20,892 bases of DNA from Blastocladiella britannica (lineage: Eukaryota; Blastocladiomycota; Blastocladiomycetes; Blastocladiales; Blastocladiaceae): positions 1-20,892 of the forward strand of contig MU624842.1 in assembly GCA_025349905.2 (NCBI GenBank), read 5' to 3'. Position numbers and translations under genes: made by a program. Positions 1-8,759 of the stretch are shown here, piece by piece (position 1 is the stretch's first letter; every line of letters begins with the position of its first letter). Under the pieces are notes generated by a model that worked only from the letters and a program-made list of their open reading frames with translations, was not told where the DNA came from and did not search any database.

Positions 1-834
1 TTTTTCCTCGGGAACGGGACCCACCCGGTGCATTTTGTGTATTCCTTGCCGACGTTGAGGGCTACAGGGTATTTGAAGGTGCTGTCGCGCGTATTCCCGG
101 CATTGACAGAGCCTGCAACGACCGCAATTAGCGGGTTGGAGGCCCGGTCACCTCTCCTTAAGTGGCAGCTCAGAAACCATGCCAACAAAGCCATGCGCGA
201 AGGGTTTTCGGTGGCGCAAATGATTTTCAAGGGCGTGGGACAGTCTCTGGAACCCGAGCTGGTGTTTCGCGCGGTCCTGGCGGCGCTCTTGCTTGCCCAA
301 CACAATTGGCATCCTGGCCACGTTCTGGCACGCGTCACGGCGATTCGCCTCGACTTTGGGATCGAGTTGACACCAGAGCAAGGCCTGGCGGCGTTGCGCA
401 CAATGCTCGTCCGGTACGCTGGTGACGATGCGGTTGTGGCCGATGCGCTCGTGGACGGATTCGCGCAGATCCCGCCGCTGGCGGCTCGGAATGCCTTGCT
501 ACTGTTTCCGCGTGCGTGCAAGTTCCCGCTCGAAAAGAGTGTAGACCTCGCGCCGCTCGTTGCTGCGTTTTCCATCGACCCGCCCGAGTTTTCGACGCTC
601 CTGGAGCACGAGCTGGACTTTCTTTGGACCAAAAGCGACAGCCCTGCATTGTCCTCCATTCATGGCAACTCCCCGTTGAACCCTCCTTACGAATACACTT
701 GCAACCCAGCAATGACTGTACTGAACTGTCGAGCTTGTCGGGACGCCCTGGGCGAGCGCATGACCGAAGAAGATGTACCGTCGCGCGAGTGGGGACTCGT
801 CGTCCATGTGCCCGCGGTCCTCGCGCTCGGATAG
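1..834 (+). CDS. Unrecognised protein, C-terminal part (5' end outside window)
   Basis: The frame is open from the first base and ends at TAG 832-834, so this is the last ~277 codons (or last exon) of a gene that begins upstream. Third positions are strongly G/C, as in the neighbouring genes, which supports real coding. I do not recognise a family. The visible part is mostly Leu/Ala-rich and probably helical (for example around bases 240-560), with a less regular tail carrying two close cysteines (NCRAC, near base 725). There is no clear signal peptide, membrane segment or catalytic motif. No ATG occurs near the left edge, so the true start is not in view. The MSH4 start codon lies 177 bp downstream on the same strand. 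A helical-repeat protein is conceivable, but that is only an impression. Confidence 0.6.
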   Translation, partial: FFLGNGTHPVHFVYSLPTLRATGYLKVLSRVFPALTEPATTAISGLEARSPLLKWQLRNHANKAMREGFSVAQMIFKGVGQSLEPELVFRAVLAALLLAQHNWHPGHVLARVTAIRLDFGIELTPEQGLAALRTMLVRYAGDDAVVADALVDGFAQIPPLAARNALLLFPRACKFPLEKSVDLAPLVAAFSIDPPEFSTLLEHELDFLWTKSDSPALSSIHGNSPLNPPYEYTCNPAMTVLNCRACRDALGERMTEEDVPSREWGLVVHVPAVLALG

Positions 835-1011
835 TTTTGTCCATTACGTGTTCTTGTGTAATACAATTCCAATGTGTTTGTTACACCCTTTCGAACCGGC
901 CCATCGTCATCTCGTGATAGTCTTTGATCTCAAGTTCACCAGTAAGGTCTCAGGCGCTCTTTGGTTCATTGTCTTTGATATCTCTTTGAAATTCGACTCA
1001 CCAACAGACTC
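835..1011 (+). promoter_or_regulatory. Intergenic region / MSH4 upstream region
   Basis: This AT-richer stretch separates the upstream gene from MSH4 and must hold the 3' UTR of the first and the promoter of the second. It contains a CCAAT pentamer (about 869-873) and a 9-bp direct repeat GTCTTTGAT at 920-928 and 971-979. No convincing TATA box is seen. Regulatory roles are inference only. Confidence 0.35.
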
Positions 1012-4000
1012 ATGTTTCCGCTGCAGTCCGCCTCCTCTCAGTCCCTGGCGAACCCACAGTCCGCCGCCGACCGCACCCACGTATCGCCGTCGGTCGTGTC
1101 AGTGACGCCAACACCCTCTCGGAGTTCGTCTCGATCGCGGCGCGTTCGGTCCCACCCGCCGTCCGGCGCATCAGCAGCGGCGCTCTTGACTCCAGTATCG
1201 GCTGGATCTAAGCGGTCGTTCACCAGCATTTCCGCCAACCGTGGCCATGCATCTCTTTCCCAATCCCCACCCCGCCCGATCCAACTGCCAATCCAAAGAC
1301 CAAAAACGGCATCCGCGGCAGTCGCCACCGGCAGTCGCGGCGCAACAACAAAAACAACTGCCACTACCACTACCACTGGCGCTCATGCGCAACGCCGCCC
1401 CGCCACCTCTGCCTCCACCCGGCCGGGAACTGCGTCTCTCTCTGCCCGGTCCCGCGCAGGTCTCCCCTCCGATCTGCAATATGTCGTGGGGCTCTGCACG
1501 GCCGCATCGGTCGAGCACAACAGCGGCGGCGGCGGTGGCGCCAGTCACTCCATCAGGGATGCGAGTGCGGTCGGAATGTGTATTCTCGAGCTCACCAACA
1601 TGAAGTGTGCGTTGTCGCAGTTTACCGACTCGCCTAGCTTTGTGCGGACGTTGCAGCGGTTGCTGATCCACCCTCCCTCCAAGGTATCACTCAATTTTTC
1701 TCTACTAAACTTACCTAACAAATTATGATTTGCCCCAGCTCATCGTGCCCTTGACCATGTACCACCCGAGGAAATCCGAGGCGGCCATGATCCTGGACGC
1801 CAATCTGACGGCCGAGACGAGCTTGTACCCGGTAAAGCGGGCACTCTTTTCAGCGGCAGCCGGGCTCGCGGCCGTCCAATCTGCATCCATCGCCGAGCGA
1901 ACCCTGTCGCTCGAGGCGTCGCTCTCGACGCGGCCGCTCGCGCTCGCGGCATTTGCAGCCGTCGTCAAGTTCATGGAGACAAAGTTGGATTTGTCGCTCA
2001 CACCTGGATCGGCTCATATTGCCGTCGAGTCGGCGCTTGGCGCCATGCTGTACGTACATTGCTTATTCTTTATCAACTGTTGCTCATATCATTGATTGTT
2101 GTAGGATCGATGTGGAGAGCGCGAAACAACTGGAGCTCGTTCAGAGCCAGAACGGCCCGCACGGCACAACTCTTTTCAGCATTGTCAACAAATGCAATAC
2201 GGTATTGTCGTCCCTCTTTGTTACTGGGATGTTATTACTTACATTGGTTATGTTTAAAGTAGAAAATGGGACAACAACTGTTGCGGGCCGCCATCTTGCA
2301 GCCGCCGTGCGATATTCAAGTCATTGAGCTTCGTCAAGCAGCCGTCAATGGTGCCTTCACTAACAATTGCCAAGTGCATTTGATTGACTGACGAATTGTT
2401 GATTAGAGCTGACGGCTTCCAACGATGTAATGGAAACGATCGCGGCCGCTCTCAAGTCCTTTCCGGATGTCGGCCGCCTCGTGTCGGCACTGGTCAGGGA
2501 ACCCAGCAAAATGACTCCCAAGTCGAGCGAACTCAAGCTCCAACTGGTGCTGGACATTCGGCGCCTCCTGTCCATGGTTCCGGACCTCCAGGCGTCGCTG
2601 GCTCCCTGTAACTCGCAACTACTGCGTGGCGCCGCTGATATTTTGGCCGATCTTGCCCTTAATTCCTTATCGGCAAAGCTCCATGAAACACTAGACGAGC
2701 ACCTCGACTCGATGCCCAACACCCCGTCGGGTACTGTGCAGCGGCGGGCATTTGCGGTGCGCAGCGGCATCCACGGCATGCTCGATGTTGCCCGGCGGAC
2801 GTACCAGGAGACCGAGGGCGATATATATCAGCTCATCAATGATTACTCGAGTATGTCCTCCTTCTCCTCTTGTCTATTGGTCAAGCTTACAGTCATGAAT
2901 ATGTTGACAGGCCAATTCGACTTTGCCATCAAGCCGATCCAAACTTCCACCGAAATGATCACGCTCGAGTCGCGGCTGGATCCTGGGATGGAACTGCCGG
3001 ACGTGTTTGTGAACCGCGTCGTGCGCCATAACAAGGTCCGCTTTACGACGCTGGAGATCATGAAGCTGAACCAGCGCTTGAAGGAATCACAGGCCGAAAT
3101 CTACCTCATGAGTGACCTGTACGATCTCAATTTGCGATTTGAAAGCTTGACCGGCTCAATCCTTTTTGATGGCATTGATCCCAGGATCATCCAAACGTTG
3201 ATGCAGGACCTTCGGAGCAACAATGGCACGTTTTACCGGGTGGCAGAGGCGGTAGCGCTGGTGGACATGCTGGTGGCCATGGCCAAGGTCACGTTTGCCA
3301 AAAGTTACACCATGCCTCGCATTTGCGGAGAGCTGATGGCGGTGACGGCGGCTCGCCATCCGCTCTTGGAGTCGGTCCAGGAGCGCCAGATCCCCGTGCC
3401 GGGAATACCCGCGGCCTTGTTCCACCCCAACGACATTTACGCCGATTTCGGATGCAATGTGCAGATCGTGACTGGCGCCAACATGGCTGGTATGTCATTT
3501 TTCGAATCTATCATCGTTGCTTGAAAGTCGACCCACGTTACACAGGGAAAACAACGTACTTGAAGCAAACTGCACTATTGACCATCTTGGCTCATATCGG
3601 GTGCGGAGTGCCGGCCGAGAGCGCGCTGATCCGCCTCACGGATCGGATTGCAACGCGGTTCAACTTTGTACGCTACTCTGAATTTCATTTCATAATGCGA
3701 GTCATTCACGAACGACATATCAACAGAATGATTCGCTCGCGACCAATGCCTCGTCGTTTACAGTGGAAATGCGCGACATGGCGGTGATTTTGGCCGAGCT
3801 CGAGGATGCACGCGATCCGACCGCCACAAACACCACGTCGCACTCGGCCCTGATCCTCGTCGACGAGTTGGGACGAGGCACGTCACCGACAGAAGCCGTC
3901 AGCATCTCGTATGCAGTGGTAGAGGCACTGGCGGCGTCGCGGGCGTTTGTATGGTTCGCGACCCACTTGCACGATCTGTCGCGGCTCTGCCACGGGATTC

Positions 4001-4779
4001 CGAACGTGATCTCCTTGCATTTCGACCACCAGCAGCATAAGCAGCAGCAGCAACAGGCCGGAGTGAGGGTACACGCTCTCGCGTTCTCGCACGCGCTCGT
4101 GGACGGGCCTATGGACGCAGCTGATATGACTGGGTACGGCATTGCGCTCGCGGCGACCTTGGATTTTCCGCCCGGGGTCCTGGATCGGGCGACACAAGTC
4201 GCACAGCAGGTGGTTTCGAGATTTCCCTTGTCCGCCAATGCCGTCGAGTCGTCGGCATCCGACCCGAGCGTCCGACGCGCAGTGCACGAAACAGCGCGCC
4301 GGATCATGGCCATTGCCGTCAACCCGCGCCTGGCGCCGGTCGAGAAGATGGAGCAGTGGCGCGCATTGCAGGTCGAGCTGCGGCCATATTTTGACGACCA
4401 GTCGGCTGAAATGGACGACGATGACGATAGTGCGCTTGAGGGGTCGATTGTGTCGTCTTCGACGCCTACGTCGTACACGATCCCATTGACGCCGCCACGA
4501 CCGCTGGAACTGCAGCAGCAACTGCAGCAGCAACTGCTGTTGTCGGTGGCCGAGCAGTCCGAGATCGAGAACCTGGTATACTCGGGGCTGTTTGACGACG
4601 ATGACGATGATGATGAAAACGACAAAATTAGCGTGGATGGTGGTGGAAACGCGCTCTACCATCGCCTGACTGAGCGCATTGCCCAGTACAACCCGCAAAC
4701 CCGGACGCTGCGGTACATGTCAGCGTCTTCGGTGACGTCGGCGATTACTTCGACCTCGGCTCGGGCATTGGAACGGTAG
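1012..4779 (+). CDS. MSH4: MutS homolog 4 (meiotic crossover factor)
   Basis: Exons: 1012-1683, 1739-2049, 2105-2201, 2263-2350, 2407-2850, 2911-3489, 3546-3667, 3727-4779 (TAG); 1121 aa. MSH4 pairs with MSH5 as a sliding clamp that stabilises recombination intermediates and promotes crossovers in meiosis; it lacks the MutS mismatch-reading domain. Seen here: a ~150-residue Ser/Thr/Ala-rich N-terminus; connector/lever region with the MSH4-like stretch around VRSGIHGMLDVARRTY; Walker A GANMAGKTT (~726-734); Walker B DELGRGT (~817-823); FATH (~848-851). Each splice restores the family alignment, e.g. NMAG|KTTYLKQ. Oddities: Walker A departs from the usual GPNMSGKST; a His/Gln insert (~870-882) sits inside the ATPase domain; and the C-terminus carries an extra ~120 residues with two Asp runs (~1000 and ~1061) and a polyQ patch (~1033). 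The human protein is 936 aa. MSH5 was considered, but the N-terminal layout and conserved blocks fit MSH4 better. Confidence 0.93.
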
Positions 4780-4818
4780 GTGTATCGATATATTGCCGGG
4801 GCGGAGGGTAAAAAAAAA

Positions 4819-4824
4819 TTTATT
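4819..4824 (-). terminator. Poly(A) signal AATAAA of the RFX gene
   Basis: On the minus strand AATAAA starts 17 nt after the RFX stop codon (TGA, 4843-4841). The only space between this gene and convergent MSH4 is 61 bp, so transcript ends of the two genes almost certainly overlap. Confidence 0.5.
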
Positions 4825-4840
4825 ACGAATATATTCATTG

Positions 4841-7309
4841 TCACTGTCCGCCGCCCGTCGACGGCGAGGACGTCCCTGCTGCAGTAGTCGTTGGTACTGC
4901 TGCCGCCGCCGCCGACAAATGCGGTTGAAGTGGCGGTGGACCGCCAAACCCGTGCCCCAGCGTCGCCAGCAACATCTCCGTCGACATCCCGCCCCCACCC
5001 CCACCGTTACCTGCAGCAGAATCGCCACCAATAGATCCACTCAGCGTTGTGGATGCGGTAATCGGCGTCGCAGCAGCAGCAGAGCCGGTGCCACCCGTCA
5101 ACGACGACAGAAACGGGGACATGTCAAGCTCAACCGCCGCCGCCGCCGCCGCGCCTGTTGCTGCCACTACCGCGGCCACCGACCCGGGAGGTGGGGGCAG
5201 AGCGATCGATGTCGGAGGCAGGCCGTGGATCCCGAGGTCGGCTGCAAGCGCGTGGGCGGCGGCGGCTCTGGGGCTGGGTCGTCTGCTTGTTGCTGCTGCC
5301 AGAGCCTGGGCGCTGGGAGTGGCCGCGGTGGAGGCAGCGGCGGTGGTGGTCGGGGGTGGACCCGACATGAATGGGCCTGTCGAATGTTGTTGCAGCTGGT
5401 GCTGCGGTTGGGGTGGTGGGGGAAGTGCGCCGGCGGCAGGAAGACCCGATTGCACGTTGGAAATGCGCTGCTCGACCACGTGGAACACGTACTCGTCGAC
5501 AAACAGCTTCAGGATATGGAACGAGCCGAACATGGACATGGACCGTAAGGTCAGGTCGCGCATGCACAGCGACCCGTAGAAATTCCACTTCATGATGAAC
5601 TGGCGCGCTTGTTGGATGTACCGGACTGTATCGAGTTTCTATATTATATTGCATAAGTATACACAAGGGAAAATAAACAAGAGTAAAGGAAATTGGCATA
5701 CCTCATCCAAGAACCGCACAATCACCGAATCTAGCCACACGGTCCACTGCTCGAGCCGCGACGATGCCGTGAGCAAGTTCTTGATTTCGACCTCGGCGAT
5801 CTGCGTCACGTCCGCGCGCCGGCACTCGGTGACCCACCCGACCTGTTCCTTGATCCCTTCAAAGTCCAGCTTCGACCACTCGGTGAACATCGAGTGCATG
5901 ACTTCAGCCGACTCGAGCACCTGTGCCGCGGCCTGCGCCAGGAAATTCAGCGACGTGTGCCGCTTCAGCTGCTGCGCAAACCCTTTGGCCACTTCAACCT
6001 TGCGCGCCACCAGCATCGGAAAGTACCCGTCCATGGCGCCCAGGATCCACGTTTCGAGTTGCCGGGCGAAATGCCGCAGCGCTTGCGTGACCGGTAACGG
6101 CAATGTGTGCAGCGGGTTGGGGAGGAGCACGTTGGTGATCGAGTCGTACAGCGACGAGTCGCACCGCCACATCAGGTCGGTCACTTCCGGAGTAGACACC
6201 AGACGCCGCGAGTCGTCAGGTAACGCGGTCCAGAACCCACGCAATAGCATTTCCACCTGCGCAAACTGCATCAGCTGCACCGTGTCCAAGATCGACTGGC
6301 AGTGCGCCTGGTACGCGTTGAGCAAGTGCTGCACCATTTCGCGCGACGAGTCGGCGGGGACCACCGAGTCGGTCACGGTCGGGAAGTTGAGGAGCGGGAC
6401 CGACGTGATGTGCCCGGCGTCGCCGAGGAGCGGGTTGAGGGCCAGGTTGACACTTAAATTTTTTTTGCATTGAGTACTTGATCAGCACATACAAGAAAAA
6501 GAGTATAGGTACCCAGAAACAAGCAACGCAGCAAACGGGTTCTGCATCTGCAACGTCGACTCGGCCTCGTACTGCGCGCCCTTGACCCTCACCCCACAGT
6601 AATGGTATTTGGACGCGCCCCTGTTCCCGAGCCGTCGCGTCTTCACATCGGGCCACAAGATCCGCATAAACTTCCCAAACGACGCGGTATTCAGCGGCAT
6701 TACCGCGTGCGTCTCGCAGTACTTCTTGTAGTGGTCAAACATGTCCTGGCGCGGGATGTTGTAATTGTCGGCCCGCTCGTAGTGCATGTGCAGCCAGTAC
6801 ACGCCAAACACGCACCGAGCACGCTCGCCCGCGCTGCCTGAATGCGCTTCACGCATCTCGCGCGCTAATTGCTCGGTCGGCGCGGGGGTGCCAAGAACGT
6901 ACTCGCGCACCTCGGCCGCAAACTCGTCCTTGATGTCTGCAGCGGTGGCGGCGGCAGCCGTTGTGGACGCTGGCTCTTCGGTCGTCGTGGGTGCTGGATC
7001 TGTGCCAGTCGCTGGTGGATCGGCGGTCGGAGCCGACAAGAACGGCGACCCTGAGTCGGCACTCATGGTCGTGGTGGTCGCCTCCAGGGAGGGCGGCGGT
7101 GGCAGCGAGAACAGCGCGTGGCCCTGCTCATTGAGGTTACTATTATCGGAGACTGCCCCTGCCACATTCGTTGATTCGGTGGTCGGCATGGTGACGGGTG
7201 GGGCAAGAGGCTGGGATGTCGGCGTGGCGGTGGCAAACAGCACGTCAAGCACTGACTGCTGAGCGGGTGCGGGGACCGGGGCGGCTGTCACGTCGGTGCT
7301 CGTCTCCAT
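4841..7309 (-). CDS. RFX-family winged-helix transcription factor
   Basis: Exons (transcript order): 7309-6513, 6452-5702, 5638-4841 (TGA); 781 aa. RFX proteins bind X-box DNA as dimers; in yeasts (Crt1, Sak1) they control DNA-damage or growth genes and in animals many ciliary genes. The start ATG opens an acidic/Ser-Thr-Ala-Pro-rich ~130-residue leader. The RFX DNA-binding domain spans ~167-243, with WLHMHYERADNY, NTASFGKFMR, KTRRLGNRGASKYHY. Exon 2 holds the helical central/dimerisation region, and exon 3 begins with its conserved end (MKWNFYGSLCMRDLTLRS, FVDEYVFHVVEQR). After that comes a ~200-residue tail rich in Pro, Gln, Ala, Gly with no recognisable domain. Introns 60 and 63 bp. The gene is divergent from the LRRC23-like gene (105 bp between ATGs) and convergent with MSH4. 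Which RFX subfamily it belongs to cannot be decided by eye. Confidence 0.93.
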
Positions 7310-7414
7310 ATTCCAGTTTATAAAGTCGCGTGACGAGAGAATAATATTTCAAAGAGAGGTTCCGATTCCCACCCCACTCTTTTCCCATCACGAAGCAGGA
7401 TCAACCCATAAAAA
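7310..7414. promoter_or_regulatory. Shared divergent promoter, RFX / LRRC23-like gene
   Basis: Only 105 bp separate the two start codons. Visible elements: a TATAAAG-like hexamer near 7319-7325, an interrupted palindrome GTCGCGTGAC (7325-7334) whose complement contains ACGCG, and pyrimidine-rich sequence before the + strand ATG. No full X-box (GTNRCC...RGYAAC) is recognisable. Any assignment of factors is inference. Confidence 0.5.
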
Positions 7415-8665
7415 ATGGCCGACCTCGAATCTATTGCCGCCGGCCTGTCCGCGATCGAACGCACGCCCGACGGCCTGCACTACGCGTTCGTGCGACTCGA
7501 GGCCGCCGGCAAAAACCTCGGATCCGCCGACGCCCTGGCCGATTTCCCGCACCTGCGGTTCATGGATATTTCCGCCAACCCGGCCATTACGTCGCTGGCA
7601 AAGGGACTGGCCCCACAACTGTACTTGCTATCGCTGACTGCAACAGGAAATGGGTTGACGGCAGTGGAGGACTCGGTGTTTGCGAGTAAAAAGTACCTCG
7701 GGCATTTGGATCTGAGCGAGAACATGATTGGTAACTGTCAGACTACCGCGTGGCCGCACTTGCAGCGGTTGATTTTGAACAGTTCGTTGAGTTATGTTAT
7801 GATTGTTGTATATGGCATTTCACCAATTTTACTTTTTTCAGAAAATGCACTCGAGGAACTGGTCATCTCGCATGCACCGGAGCTGCTGACACTCGAGGCG
7901 CGCGCAAACAAACTGTCGTTGGTGAGACTTGCAAACCCGATGCAGCGACTGCAAAAACTATACTTGGTATGATCCAATCGTCTGCCTTCGCATTTTCGCT
8001 CCTTATCCATTTGTTGTGTAAATACAGGCAGCAAACCAGATCATCGACGTGTCGTTCGTGATGGGCGGAAAGTCCGCGCTCGAGTCGATCCATTTGCGCG
8101 ACAATATCATTGGATCTCTACTCCCATTTGCCAACTGCGGATTGGATAAACTGAGTTACTTGAATCTTCGGTACTACTCCCATTTGTTGTCCGGATCCAT
8201 ATATATTAACATCCCGCAAAAAAAAAAATAGAAACAACAAAATTGATAGCTTTGACGAAATCGACCACTTGGGCGGCCTCAAGTCCCTAGCCCGCCTTAA
8301 CTTGCAACGTACGGATCTTCTTCCCATCTACCTTTAAATCTGATCAACAAACAATCAATCAATGGATAGAAAACCCCATCTGCGAACAAGAAAACTACCG
8401 GCTCAACATCGTGTACCGCCTGGCGCACTTGAAGGTGCTGGACAAGGAACCGATTGCGGCCGACGAGCGCGAGGAGGGCGAGCAAGTACGCGTGCAGAAC
8501 GAGCGGATCCGCGAGGAACAGCGGCAGCGGATGGAGGCCGAGTCGGCGAGCGCACCGCCGCCATTGTCCGGAGGCGACGGCGGTGGTGGCGGTGCAAATG
8601 CTGGACCGGGCGGAGAGGATGGGGGTGGTGGGGACGAGGAGGCCGGGGATGCCGAGGATGCTTAG
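7415..8665 (+). CDS. LRRC23: LRRC23/RSP15-like radial-spoke leucine-rich repeat protein
   Basis: Exons: 7415-7781, 7842-7966, 8028-8170, 8232-8308, 8370-8665 (TAG); 335 aa, close to human LRRC23 (343 aa). LRRC23 is a component of the radial spokes of motile 9+2 axonemes. Features: an N-terminal block of the LRRC23 type (GLHYAFVRLEAAGKNL then HLRFMDISAN), six or seven LRR units (HLDLSEN, LILNKNALEEL, LEARANKL, LYLAANQI, IHLRDNII, YLNLRNNKI, RLNLQQNPI), an LRR cap (CEQENYRLNIVYRLAHLKVLD) and a charged coiled-coil-like stretch followed by a Gly/Asp/Glu-rich tail. Splicing is supported because each junction restores LRR spacing. Intron 1 (60 bp) is divisible by three, without stops. Another LRR protein (e.g. 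U2A'-like) is less likely given the N-terminal block and the cap-plus-coil end. Its presence argues for a flagellated life stage. Confidence 0.85.
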
Positions 8666-8759
8666 ACTTGAAATCCACTTTTTTTTTGATCTTGACCCTC
8701 TTTTGATCCGACAATAGGAAAAACAAAATGCCATTCCATGATGTGGATTTAAGAAAAAC

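Noticed and set aside
3720..4625. Long minus-strand Ser/Cys-rich ORF (301 aa) and a neighbouring 271-aa ORF
   Set aside because: Both lie antisense to the conserved MSH4 ATPase exon; composition is the mirror of Asp, Gln and Ala codons.
1012..4779. MSH5 or MSH2/MSH6 identity
   Set aside because: No mismatch-recognition domain, long Ser-rich N-terminus and MSH4-type blocks (VRSGI...LDVARRTY) favour MSH4.
5049..5579. Plus-strand Ala/Gly/Val-rich ORF
   Set aside because: Shadow of the low-complexity C-terminal tail of the RFX protein; the tail frame continues directly from the conserved dimerisation block.
7415..8665. LRR gene as U2A' spliceosomal protein or SDS22
   Set aside because: The N-terminal block (HYAFVRLE...HLRFMDIS), length and Glu/Arg coil after the LRR cap fit LRRC23 better.
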